From an uncultured Rhodopila sp. (GTDB taxonomy: Bacteria > Pseudomonadota > Alphaproteobacteria > Acetobacterales > Acetobacteraceae): a DNA stretch of 64,000 nt. Position 1 is the first letter of the stretch, and the number at the start of each line of letters is the position of its first letter. The stretch is from assembly GCF_903944925.1 (NCBI RefSeq), contig NZ_CAJATU010000170.1:80010-144009 (forward strand). Reading direction: 5' to 3'. Shown here one piece after another: positions 15,655 to 23,385 of this stretch. The notes under the pieces are model-generated. The model saw only the letters and a list, made by a program, of their open reading frames with translations, was not told the origin of the DNA and made no database searches. Both the position numbers and the translations under genes were made by a program.

Positions 15655-17940
15655 ATGGCGCTCATGGCAAAGGCCGGACCGCCCGCGCGCCACCCCTGGC
15701 TTGACGAATTCATCCGCGCGCCGGAGCAGGCGTTCGGCGACCTGCTTGCCGGCTATGCCAAAATCTTCCCTTATGGCCGGGCGGATGCGCCGGATGCGGC
15801 GCGCATGCTGTTCGGCGGGCTTGCGGTGGACGACCCGGCCCGGCAGGCGGTCGGCCCGGCCATCCTCGGCTGGCTGGCAAACCGCCGGCGCACCGCCCCG
15901 CCAGCCGATCGGCCGCTGCTGCAGCGCTGGATCCGGGAGGTCTGCGAGGCGTTTGAAATCGTCGCGTTGCTGGAGGTTGAGCCGGCGGCCGTGCCGTTGC
16001 GGCGGCAGTTTGTCGTCTGGAATGAGTGGGCGGCGCGCTTCTCGCTGACACCGGCGCGTGATGCCCGGGCTGAGTACTGGCGCATGTTGGCGCTGACGCA
16101 GCCGCTGTTGCCGCGCGCCGCGGCGGCCGAGGCCGACAGCCTGGCGCCGTTGTGGCTGGAAATCTGCCGTCAGGCGGGCGGGGCGCTGCCGCGGCGATAC
16201 CTCAGCATCGGCCTGCTGGGGCTGCGCCGGTTGCCGGATACCGCCAACGGCAAGGAGGCGCCCTGGCTGGCAGGCCTCGCGCAGTGGGCCATGGCGCGAC
16301 GTCCCACCGACGCGGAATTCGCCGCGGAATGGCGGGCGCTGAAGCCGCTGTATCCACGCCGGGACGCCCGCTGGCGGGAACTGGTCGGCCGGCTGCTCGA
16401 TACGAAGCCTTTCCGGGACGCCGAAATCGTTGCGCCGGCCTGGTGGGGCGGCGATCCGGATTTCGCCCCGCTGAAGCGCCCGGACTTCCGCCGAACCGGC
16501 GAGGCCTTGCGGTCTCCTTCGCCGGAGGATTGCAACGCGTTGATCGACCGGCTGGGCGAGCCGTGGCAGCGGATCGCCCCGCGCATTGACCTGTTCCTCC
16601 AGCGCCATCGCCACTTCTTGAGCGCGACCGGTGACAGCTACTACTTCGTCCGGGCGATCCATGCGCTCGGCGGCGCGCTGATCCGGCCCGGCACCGATCA
16701 GCCGCACGATCGGGCCGCCACGGCGCAGGCGCTGGTCCGGGAGGGCCTGGACTGGCGACCCTACGATCGGCATCTCTGGTCGCTGTGGCGCGAGGCGCTG
16801 AAAGCCGGCGGCGCGTTGGAAGCCGCCGAGCGGGTGGGATGGGAATTCATCCGGCGCGATCCGGATCATGTCGAGGGCCGCAACCAACTCGCGACGCTGC
16901 TGGCGGATGCGCTGGGGCGCCCGGTGGAGGCTGAGGCGCTGCTGCGTGAGACGATCGCGGCGTTTCCGGGGAACGTGGTTGCCCGCGCTCAACTCGCGAC
17001 GCTGCTGGCGGATGCGCTGGGGCGCCCGGCGGAGGCTGAGGCGCTGCTGCGTGAGACGATCGCGGCGTTTCCGGGGGACGTTGTCGCCCGCAACCAACTT
17101 GCCGAGTGCCTGATTGCGGTGGACCGCCTGCCCGAAGCTGAGGCGGTCGTCGACGCAGCGTTCAAAGCCAATGTTGTAAACGAAGTAACATATGCGCTAC
17201 GAGCGCGGCTGCAATCGCATCGGGGTCGGGCGACAGAGGCGGCGGCTACCCTGCGGGAGGGACTGGCCCGGTTTCCTTCCAACACCGTCCTGTCTGACTA
17301 CCAACGCATACTGGCGGCGGGCCGGCCACTGCGTCTGCGCAACCCGGCTTCGCATGCCGCCCGACCGCCGGAGCCATCCGGTCTGCAGCCGGCGTCTTTG
17401 GATGACCCGGCGCTGGCCGGCGCGTCACGCTACGGGCGGGTGCGGCGGCTGAGGTTCCGCGCGGAAAGTCCGGACCTCGCCGAACGCGATGCCGCCCTTG
17501 CCGAGATCAAGGCAATCCTTCGCGACGATCCGGCCTTCGCCTATGCCGAGCTGCTCGCCGCCCGCCTGCGGATCTGGCAGGCGCAGGCCGGCACCCTGCC
17601 GGGCTTCGCGGCGGCGTTCGAACAGGCCCTCGCCGAAGAGGACCGGGCGCGGCTGGAGGCGCTGGCGAAGCGCCAGCCCCGGCTGGAGGCCCTGACCTTG
17701 CTTGCCCGGGCCATCCTGGGGGATGAGCAGGCGGCATGGCTCACCGGATTCCTGCGCGCCGAACCGGCGGCGGACGAGGCCCGCGCGGTGACCGTGCTGC
17801 GGCATGGCCTCCAGCTCCATCTTGCCGAACCGAGCCCGGACTCGGTCCGGCACTGGCTGACGCACCACCGGGACTCCGCGCTGCGGGTGCTGCACGACGC
17901 CAACGAGGCCGGGTTGGCCGATCGGCTAGTCGCCGCCTGA
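15655..17940 (+). CDS. large TPR-repeat protein
   Basis: 761 aa, cytoplasmic by sequence. The N-terminal 370 residues are helical with no recognised family. From about residue 380, tetratricopeptide-like repeats start (DHVEGRNQLATLLADALGRP, VEAEALLRETIAAFPGNVVA). Two consecutive 35-residue units are almost identical at DNA level (16882-16986 and 16987-17091), a recent in-frame duplication. Further helical pairs follow (VDRLPEAEAVVDAAFKANVV, RATEAAATLREGLARFPSNT). TPRs mediate protein binding. Coupled to the 313-aa gene; the pair's role is unknown. Confidence 0.75.
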   Translation: MALMAKAGPPARHPWLDEFIRAPEQAFGDLLAGYAKIFPYGRADAPDAARMLFGGLAVDDPARQAVGPAILGWLANRRRTAPPADRPLLQRWIREVCEAFEIVALLEVEPAAVPLRRQFVVWNEWAARFSLTPARDARAEYWRMLALTQPLLPRAAAAEADSLAPLWLEICRQAGGALPRRYLSIGLLGLRRLPDTANGKEAPWLAGLAQWAMARRPTDAEFAAEWRALKPLYPRRDARWRELVGRLLDTKPFRDAEIVAPAWWGGDPDFAPLKRPDFRRTGEALRSPSPEDCNALIDRLGEPWQRIAPRIDLFLQRHRHFLSATGDSYYFVRAIHALGGALIRPGTDQPHDRAATAQALVREGLDWRPYDRHLWSLWREALKAGGALEAAERVGWEFIRRDPDHVEGRNQLATLLADALGRPVEAEALLRETIAAFPGNVVARAQLATLLADALGRPAEAEALLRETIAAFPGDVVARNQLAECLIAVDRLPEAEAVVDAAFKANVVNEVTYALRARLQSHRGRATEAAATLREGLARFPSNTVLSDYQRILAAGRPLRLRNPASHAARPPEPSGLQPASLDDPALAGASRYGRVRRLRFRAESPDLAERDAALAEIKAILRDDPAFAYAELLAARLRIWQAQAGTLPGFAAAFEQALAEEDRARLEALAKRQPRLEALTLLARAILGDEQAAWLTGFLRAEPAADEARAVTVLRHGLQLHLAEPSPDSVRHWLTHHRDSALRVLHDANEAGLADRLVAA
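16882..17091 (+). repeat. 105-bp tandem duplication inside the TPR gene
   Basis: Two in-frame 35-codon copies differing at only a few bases. A third, diverged unit begins at 17092. The copy number probably varies between strains. Confidence 0.85.
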
Positions 17941-18276
17941 CCGGCCTTGGCGGCAGCCTTGTCTGATCCGGCGCCAAAGATCCGGCCCGCGCGGTTCGGC
18001 CGCGCGCGATCAACCGGAAGCGTGGCGACCGGCCATGCTCGCTACGGACCGCAGCCCCTGCCCGATAAAGGCTTGTTGCACCGGGTCATGGCCGGGCCGG
18101 GCATGCTCCCGCGCCTGCGGCGTGAGGAGCCGGCCCCGCCTGCGGCGGACGGGACGGGCCATGACACGAAAGCTGAAGCCGCCGGCCGCGGTGGATAAAC
18201 CGCGCCGGGACAAGCCGGAGCCATGACGGTTCATGGGGCGGGTCGATCTCAACGCGGGCTGGTATAAAAGCGATCC
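17941..18276. other. 336-base gap with hairpins, no gene seen
   Basis: Holds a GC hairpin CGCGCGG-TTCGG-CCGCGCG (17988-18006) that may terminate the TPR transcript, and a stretch 18087-18170 bounded by GTCATGGCC and GGCCATGACAC that looks like a degraded copy of the intergenic hairpin family. No convincing coding frame. Confidence 0.5.
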
Positions 18277-19311
18277 ATGCGCTCCAACACCCGCCATCTC
18301 TTCCTCGCCCCGGCAACCGATCGCGCCCGCATGCCGGTGGCACTGCTCAGCGGCTTTCTCGGCAGCGGCAAGACCACCCTGGTCAACGCCCTGCTGCGCG
18401 ACCCGCGCCTCGCCGGCACCGCCGTTGCGGTCAATGAATTCGGCGACGTGCCGCTCGACCACGAACTGATCGACCACGGCGCCGATCGCACCGTCGTCAT
18501 GGCGAACGGCTGCCTGTGCTGCAATCTCGCCGGAGACATTGAAGACGCGGTGATGCGCCTGTTCAGCCGGCGGGAGGCGAACGACCTGCCGCGGTTCGAG
18601 CGGCTGATCATCGAACCCTCCGGCCTGGCCGATCCGGCGCCGATAGCGCAGGCGATCCTGCGCAACCCGGTGATGGCGCGGTCGATGCGGCTGGAGGCGA
18701 TCGTCACCACCGTCGATGCGCTGTTCGCCGAAACCCAAATCGCCCGCCATCCCGAGACCCGCAAGCAGATCGCCCTCGCCGATCGGCTGGTGCTGACGAA
18801 GACGGACCTGGTGCCGCCCGACACAGTGCAGCGATTGCGGGTGGAACTGGCGGGCCTCAACCCGCTCGCGCCCGTCCAGACCGCGGATCATGGCTGCGTC
18901 AATGCCGCTTCGCTGTTCCCGTCATCGTTCTTCGATCCCGCCGCCGCCTGCGACTCTGTCCCGCACCGCTCCCGGCTGTTCGCCGACGATCCCGGGCATG
19001 CCGCCCGCTATGCGTCCGCGACATTGCTGGCGGACGCGCCGCTGGACTGGCGCGCTTTCGAGGCCTGGCTGCGCGGCATCCGCATCCGCCACGCCGAGGC
19101 GCTGCTGCGGGTGAAGGGCATCCTGCACATAAGTAATATAGAAGATCCCGTGGTCATCCAGGCCGTGCACCACGTCATCGACACCCCGGTCACCCTCGAC
19201 GCCTGGCCCTCGGCCCGGCGGCAGTCGCGGCTTGTGCTGATCGCGGATCGTGCCACCATCGCAGCCGCACAAGCGAGCTGGGTGGAGGCGCTGCCCGGCC
19301 TGCTCGGCTAA
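18277..19311 (+). CDS. CobW/P47K-family G3E GTPase (metallochaperone)
   Basis: 344 aa. Walker A GFLGSGKTT at 26-34, the metal-binding CxCC motif GCLCC at 78-82, switch/Walker B-like EPSGLADPAP, and the G4 motif TKTD. The C-terminal CobW domain carries LRVKGILHI and a final strand typical of the family. COG0523 proteins load Zn, Co or other metals onto target enzymes using GTP. Directly followed after 18 bases by a metal-dependent-type amidohydrolase, a plausible client. No Zur or cobalamin signal is visible upstream. Confidence 0.9.
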   Translation: MRSNTRHLFLAPATDRARMPVALLSGFLGSGKTTLVNALLRDPRLAGTAVAVNEFGDVPLDHELIDHGADRTVVMANGCLCCNLAGDIEDAVMRLFSRREANDLPRFERLIIEPSGLADPAPIAQAILRNPVMARSMRLEAIVTTVDALFAETQIARHPETRKQIALADRLVLTKTDLVPPDTVQRLRVELAGLNPLAPVQTADHGCVNAASLFPSSFFDPAAACDSVPHRSRLFADDPGHAARYASATLLADAPLDWRAFEAWLRGIRIRHAEALLRVKGILHISNIEDPVVIQAVHHVIDTPVTLDAWPSARRQSRLVLIADRATIAAAQASWVEALPGLLG

Positions 19312-19329
19312 GCAGGGGGAGATACCGTC

Positions 19330-20202
19330 ATGCGTGCGATCGACGTGCACGTGCATCCGATGAATCAGGCCTATGTGGAGGCCAGCGGCGCGTTCATCCC
19401 GGCCGCCAATAGGATGTTCAAGGGCAAGTTCGCGGCGCGGCCCGACAGCCAGATTGCCGATGAATACCGGCGCGATGACTGCCTGGCGATCCCGATCGCG
19501 TGGGATGCCGAGAATGGCGCGGCCGGCGGCGTCTACTCCAACGCGGCGCTGGCGCAACTGACGAAGGACTATCCGGACGTTTTCCTGCCCGGCTGGGCGA
19601 TGGTCGATCCCTGGCGCGGGCGGAAGGGACTGGAAGAGATCGAGCATGCGATCAGGGACCTCGGCCTGCTCGGCGTGAAATACCAGCCGCCGGTGCAGGG
19701 GTTTTCTCCCAACGACCGTCAGTTCTATCCGATCTGGGATTTGCTGCAGTCGCTCGGCGCGCCGGTGCTGATCCATTGCGGCACCACCGCCATCGGCGCC
19801 GGGGAGCCGGGCGGGCTGGGCTTCAAGCTGTCGCATGCCCGGCCGATACCGAATATCGATGATGTGGCGGCGGATTTTCCGCGCCTGAACATTGTTGCGG
19901 CGCACCCGGGTTGGCCTTGGACCGAAGAACTGATCGCGGTGGCGATTCACAAGGCCAACGTGTCGATCGACATCTCCGGCTGGGGTCCGAAATACATTCC
20001 CGCGCCGCTGAAGCACGACATGCAGCGGCGGCTGCAGGACAAGGTGCTGTTCGGCTCCGACTATCCCGGCTGGAGCGCGTCGCAATGCTGCGATGAATGG
20101 GAGATGGAGGGCTTCAAGCCGGCGATCATCGAGAAGCTGTTCGTGCAGAACGCGACGCGCATCCTGAAGTTGGCGGACGCGGTCGCTGCGGCGGGGCGGT
20201 GA
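19330..20202 (+). CDS. amidohydrolase 2 family protein (ACMSD-like)
   Basis: 290 aa TIM-barrel hydrolase/decarboxylase. Metal ligands: IDVHVHP at 4-10 (His7, His9), IHCGTTAIGAG, a later His in AAHPGWPW, and the catalytic Asp in FGSDYPGWS. This pattern matches the aminocarboxymuconate-semialdehyde decarboxylase-related group, which decarboxylates or hydrolyses aromatic-derived acids. GGGGAGA precedes the ATG. Lies just after the CobW gene on the same strand. Substrate unknown; pobA lies 450 bases further on, so an aromatic pathway link is possible but weak. Confidence 0.85.
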   Translation: MRAIDVHVHPMNQAYVEASGAFIPAANRMFKGKFAARPDSQIADEYRRDDCLAIPIAWDAENGAAGGVYSNAALAQLTKDYPDVFLPGWAMVDPWRGRKGLEEIEHAIRDLGLLGVKYQPPVQGFSPNDRQFYPIWDLLQSLGAPVLIHCGTTAIGAGEPGGLGFKLSHARPIPNIDDVAADFPRLNIVAAHPGWPWTEELIAVAIHKANVSIDISGWGPKYIPAPLKHDMQRRLQDKVLFGSDYPGWSASQCCDEWEMEGFKPAIIEKLFVQNATRILKLADAVAAAGR

Positions 20203-20336
20203 GGCGTGACCGGACCAGCCGTTGTTTGAGTGTCATGTCGTTGTTCAGACGGAGGCCGGTCTTATCGGTGGGAGTGGAGAAACGACCGCCTCGCCGGGAT
20301 CGGGTGGTCGAGGGCGAAGCAGTATCAGGCGGCGGA

Positions 20337-20522
20337 TTTTAACACAGAGAAAGGAATGAGGGCCACGGAGCACACAGCGGCTATGGGGTGGGATCGTCTG
20401 CCGGGTGTCGCTTCAAACCCAAGAAAGCGCAAAGCCAGGGCGCCGGTGCCGGGCTGCCAGCGTCGCGCGAAGCGCTTTTCTTGCTTTCCTATGTGGCCCT
20501 CATGCTTTTCTCTGTGTTAAAA
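20337..20522. repeat. MITE-like element with 30-bp terminal inverted repeats
   Basis: The arms 20337-20366 and 20493-20522 match at 28 of 30 positions in inverted orientation (outer end TTTTAACACAGAGAAA). The 126 bases between them contain no gene. It lies in the 451-base gap between the amidohydrolase and pobA, where nothing else is seen. Structure fits a miniature inverted-repeat element or a large extragenic palindrome. Confidence 0.7.
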
Positions 20523-20653
20523 AGCCGTAGATCGGAGCCCCGCTGCCTATCCCGAACGCGCGCAAGTCGGCGTATCCCGGCCTCCACACTCTGGCGAAGT
20601 CGCCGCGAAGATGATCCAATCCTGAACGGAGACAGACAACAAGGACATCCGCC

Positions 20654-21844
20654 ATGCGAACTCAGGTTGGAATAATCGGCGCCGGTCCGGCCGGACTGTT
20701 CCTGGCGCATCTGCTGCACCGCGCCGGAATCAGCTCCGTCATCATCGAATCCCGCAGCCGCGAAGAGGTCGAGGGCACCGTGCGCGCGGGAGTGCTCGAA
20801 CACTGGGTCGCCGAACTGATCAAGGATCTCGGGCTCGGTGAAAGAATGCTGCGGGAGGCGCATTTCCACGACGGCATCACCCTGCAATGGAACCGGCAGC
20901 GGCATCACGTGGATATAGCGGCGCTCACCGGCGGCAAGCATGTCACCGTTTATCCGCAGCACGAAGTCCTGAAGGATCTGATCGCCGGACTGCTGGCCCG
21001 CGGCGGTGAGATCCTCTTCGGCGCCCGCGCCGCCGCCATTCACGGTGCCGACACGGAAACGCCGTCAGTAGAGTTTTGCCGCGATGCAACAAATACTTCG
21101 GAAATGCTGCACTGCGACTATATCGCCGCCACCGACGGGTTCCACGGTCCCGGGCGGCAGGCGATCCCGGCGGCAAAACGCGTGGAGTACCAGAAGATTT
21201 ATCCGTTCGGCTGGCTCGGCATCCTGACCAAGGCGCCGCTGTCCTGGCACGAGCTGATCTACGCCAACCAGCAGGACGGGTTCGCCCTGCTCAGCACCCG
21301 CTCGCCGGACGTGCAACGCATGTATATACAGTGCGACCCTGCCGATGACATCGCGGCATGGTCGGATGCGCGCATCTGGGATGAACTGCACGCGCGACTC
21401 GACACCGAGGGCTGGGCGCTGACCGAAGGGCCGATCTTTCAGAAAGGCATCATCCCGCTGCGGTCGTTCGTCTGCGAGACGATGCGGCACGGGCGGCTGT
21501 TCCTGGCGGGAGACGCCGCGCATATCGTGCCGCCAACCGGCGCAAAAGGCCTGAATCTTGCCGTCGCTGACGTGCGCGTGTTGTCACGATTGCTTGACGC
21601 GGTGCACAAGACCGGCGATCTGTCAGTTTTGGACCGCTACAGCGCGACCTGCTTGCGCAGAATATGGAAAGCGGAGCGGTTTTCTTGGTATATGACCACT
21701 ATGCTTCATAAAAACGACGAAGACAGCGATTTCGAACGCCGCATTCATTTCGCTGAGCTCGATTTGATCCGGACATCGGAGTCGTCGGCGCGGTCATTGG
21801 CGGAGAATTATGTGGGATTGCCGTTCGACAACGGGCACGAGTGA
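20654..21844 (+). CDS. pobA: 4-hydroxybenzoate 3-monooxygenase
   Basis: 396 aa, the usual length of PobA (about 390-394). FAD-dependent enzyme that converts 4-hydroxybenzoate to protocatechuate with NADPH and O2. FAD site GIIGAGPAGLFLAHLL, the PobA-type segment RAGVLEHWVAELI, the DG motif AATDGFHGPGR, and GDAAHIVPPTGAKGLNLA near the C-terminus are all present. No protocatechuate dioxygenase genes or PobR regulator are adjacent, so it is a stand-alone feeder of the beta-ketoadipate pathway. The next gene (ppsR) belongs to a different function. Confidence 0.92.
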   Translation: MRTQVGIIGAGPAGLFLAHLLHRAGISSVIIESRSREEVEGTVRAGVLEHWVAELIKDLGLGERMLREAHFHDGITLQWNRQRHHVDIAALTGGKHVTVYPQHEVLKDLIAGLLARGGEILFGARAAAIHGADTETPSVEFCRDATNTSEMLHCDYIAATDGFHGPGRQAIPAAKRVEYQKIYPFGWLGILTKAPLSWHELIYANQQDGFALLSTRSPDVQRMYIQCDPADDIAAWSDARIWDELHARLDTEGWALTEGPIFQKGIIPLRSFVCETMRHGRLFLAGDAAHIVPPTGAKGLNLAVADVRVLSRLLDAVHKTGDLSVLDRYSATCLRRIWKAERFSWYMTTMLHKNDEDSDFERRIHFAELDLIRTSESSARSLAENYVGLPFDNGHE

Positions 21845-21888
21845 CGACTGAAACCCGCCTACCGGGCGCGTGATGCAGATTTAACACT

Positions 21889-21917
21889 ACAAATCGGTAA
21901 TATTTGCCACGATTTGT
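21889..21917. promoter_or_regulatory. inverted repeat upstream of ppsR (outer)
   Basis: ACAAATCG (21889-21896) and CGATTTGT (21910-21917) are exact inverted copies round 13 bases, in an AT-rich stretch. Candidate operator or promoter-proximal site for ppsR. Confidence 0.4.
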
Positions 21918-21921
21918 CTAC

Positions 21922-21961
21922 TATGGTGTCATTGGGGTGTAAACCGTGGTATGACACCATA
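21922..21961. promoter_or_regulatory. 11-bp inverted repeat upstream of ppsR, candidate operator
   Basis: TATGGTGTCAT (21922-21932) and ATGACACCATA (21951-21961) are exact inverted copies with an 18-base spacer. They contain TGTCA and TGACA halves, the bases PpsR recognises, but the halves are not at the canonical TGT-N12-ACA spacing. Autoregulation by PpsR or binding of another dimer is possible. Confidence 0.5.
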
Positions 21962-21985
21962 TCTGTAGGACGATAACCGTCGCGC

Positions 21986-21991
21986 AGGAGG
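21986..21991 (+). promoter_or_regulatory. strong ribosome site out of register with the ppsR start
   Basis: AGGAGG lies 12 bases before an ATG at 22004 that opens a 6-codon frame (MLQPRA, stop 22022-22024). It is 29 bases from the only standard in-frame ppsR start, GTG 22021. The short frame's TGA overlaps that GTG. Confidence 0.55.
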
Positions 21992-22020
21992 TTTCGATCA
22001 CCAATGCTGCAACCCCGGGC

Positions 22021-23364
22021 GTGAATATCGCCCAGCCTGATGTCACTCTCGTGCTCGATTTGGCTGGGATCATTCAGGACGTCACCCTGTCGAACGACAT
22101 CTCGGGGGAATCCGTCGAGGAGTGGCGGGGCCGCGCGTGGTGCGACACGATTGCCGACATGGGCGGCGCCAAGGTTTCACGCATGGTCGAGGACGCCCGC
22201 GATAGCGGTGTTTCGGCTTTCCGTCAGGTGAATCAACGCTTTCCCAGCGGCCTTGAGCTGCCGATGGAGTACACCATCGTCCGGCTCGGCGGCAAGGAAG
22301 GCCTGATCGCCGTCGGCCGCAATCTCCGCGCGGTGGCTGAACTGCAGTCCCGGCTGGTCTCGGCGCAGCAGGCAATGGAACAGGATTACTGGAAACTGCG
22401 GGAGGTCGAGACCCGCTATCGCACCCTGTTCGACGCGTCGCATGAGGCCGTGCTGCTGCTCGCCGCCGACACCCTGCGCATCGTCGAAGCCAATCCGGCC
22501 GCCATCCGGGTGCTCGGGTTGGCCCGCGGCCGCGACCTGCTGCCGGAGATCGTCCCGGATGAGCGGGAGCCGTTCCAGTCCATGTTGCAGCGCGTCCGCC
22601 AGAACGGCCGGGCGCCCGGGGCGCTGATCCATCTCGGCCCGGAGCAGGAAGCCTGGACCGCGCGTGCCTCGATGATGAACGGCGAGCCGGGTCCGGTGTT
22701 CATGGTGCAGCTTGCACCCGCTGCCGGCAACCAGCAGCCGATGCACCATCCCGAACAAACCCCGCTCGATGAGTTCGTCGACCGCCTGCCGGACGCCTTC
22801 GTGGTGATCGACCGCGACGGTATCGTCCGCCGCGCCAACCGCGCCTTCCTCGACCTCGTGCAAATCGGTGCCGAGGGCGCGGTGCTGGGCGAACGCATTT
22901 CCCGCTGGCTGTCGCGTCCGGGCGCTGACCTGGCGGTTTTGTTGTCTAATCTTAACCGTCACGGTTCGGTGCGTTTATTCGCCACGGCGATCAGCGGCGA
23001 ATTCGGCGGCTCGACCGAAGTCGAGATTTCCGCCGTCGGCACGCCGTCCGGCGGCCGGCCGTATATCGCCCTGTTGATGCGCGATGTCGGACGCCGGCTG
23101 GTGCCGAATGAGGGCACGGCGAGCGTGCAGGCGGCGCTCGCCGCGGTCATCGAGCAGACCGGGAAGACCTCGCTGCGCGTGCTGGTGCGCGATGCCATCG
23201 GCCTGGTGGAGCGGCATTATATCGATGCGGCATTGCAACTCGCCGAAGGCAATCGTAGCGCAGCCGCAGAATTGCTCGGTCTAAGCCGTCAGGGCTTCTA
23301 CAAGAAGCTTGCCCAGTACGAGATGGAGGGATATGCGCGGAGTCCGATCGACGCCGATCGATAG
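22021..23364 (+). CDS. ppsR: PpsR/CrtJ photosynthesis repressor
   Basis: 447 aa. DNA-binding repressor of bacteriochlorophyll, carotenoid and light-harvesting genes. N-terminal PAS-like domain (PDVTLVLDLAGIIQDVTLSN), a Q-rich coiled linker (QSRLVSAQQAMEQDYWKLRE), two PAS domains (RTLFDASHEAVLLLAADTL; LPDAFVVIDRDGIVRRANRA), and a Fis-type HTH at the C-terminus (NRSAAAELLGLSRQGFYKKL). Only one cysteine is present (Cys41); the HTH cysteine of Rhodobacter PpsR/CrtJ is missing, so intramolecular disulfide sensing cannot occur. The start is GTG 22021, the only standard one in frame after the stop at 21952. bphP follows after 21 bases. Confidence 0.93.
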   Translation: MNIAQPDVTLVLDLAGIIQDVTLSNDISGESVEEWRGRAWCDTIADMGGAKVSRMVEDARDSGVSAFRQVNQRFPSGLELPMEYTIVRLGGKEGLIAVGRNLRAVAELQSRLVSAQQAMEQDYWKLREVETRYRTLFDASHEAVLLLAADTLRIVEANPAAIRVLGLARGRDLLPEIVPDEREPFQSMLQRVRQNGRAPGALIHLGPEQEAWTARASMMNGEPGPVFMVQLAPAAGNQQPMHHPEQTPLDEFVDRLPDAFVVIDRDGIVRRANRAFLDLVQIGAEGAVLGERISRWLSRPGADLAVLLSNLNRHGSVRLFATAISGEFGGSTEVEISAVGTPSGGRPYIALLMRDVGRRLVPNEGTASVQAALAAVIEQTGKTSLRVLVRDAIGLVERHYIDAALQLAEGNRSAAAELLGLSRQGFYKKLAQYEMEGYARSPIDADR

Positions 23365-23385
23365 AAACGTCACGGGGAGATCGCC

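Noticed and set aside
16882..17091. CRISPR array
   Set aside because: The repeat is an in-frame duplication of TPR codons without spacers. No other regularly spaced repeats were seen.
15508..17097. 529-codon minus-strand frame over the TPR gene
   Set aside because: Arg/Gln-rich shadow frame that repeats only because the TPR gene has a duplication.
21938..21956. TGT..ACA pair before ppsR as a canonical PpsR box
   Set aside because: Spacing is 13 bases, not 12, and lacks support; listed only as part of the larger inverted repeat.
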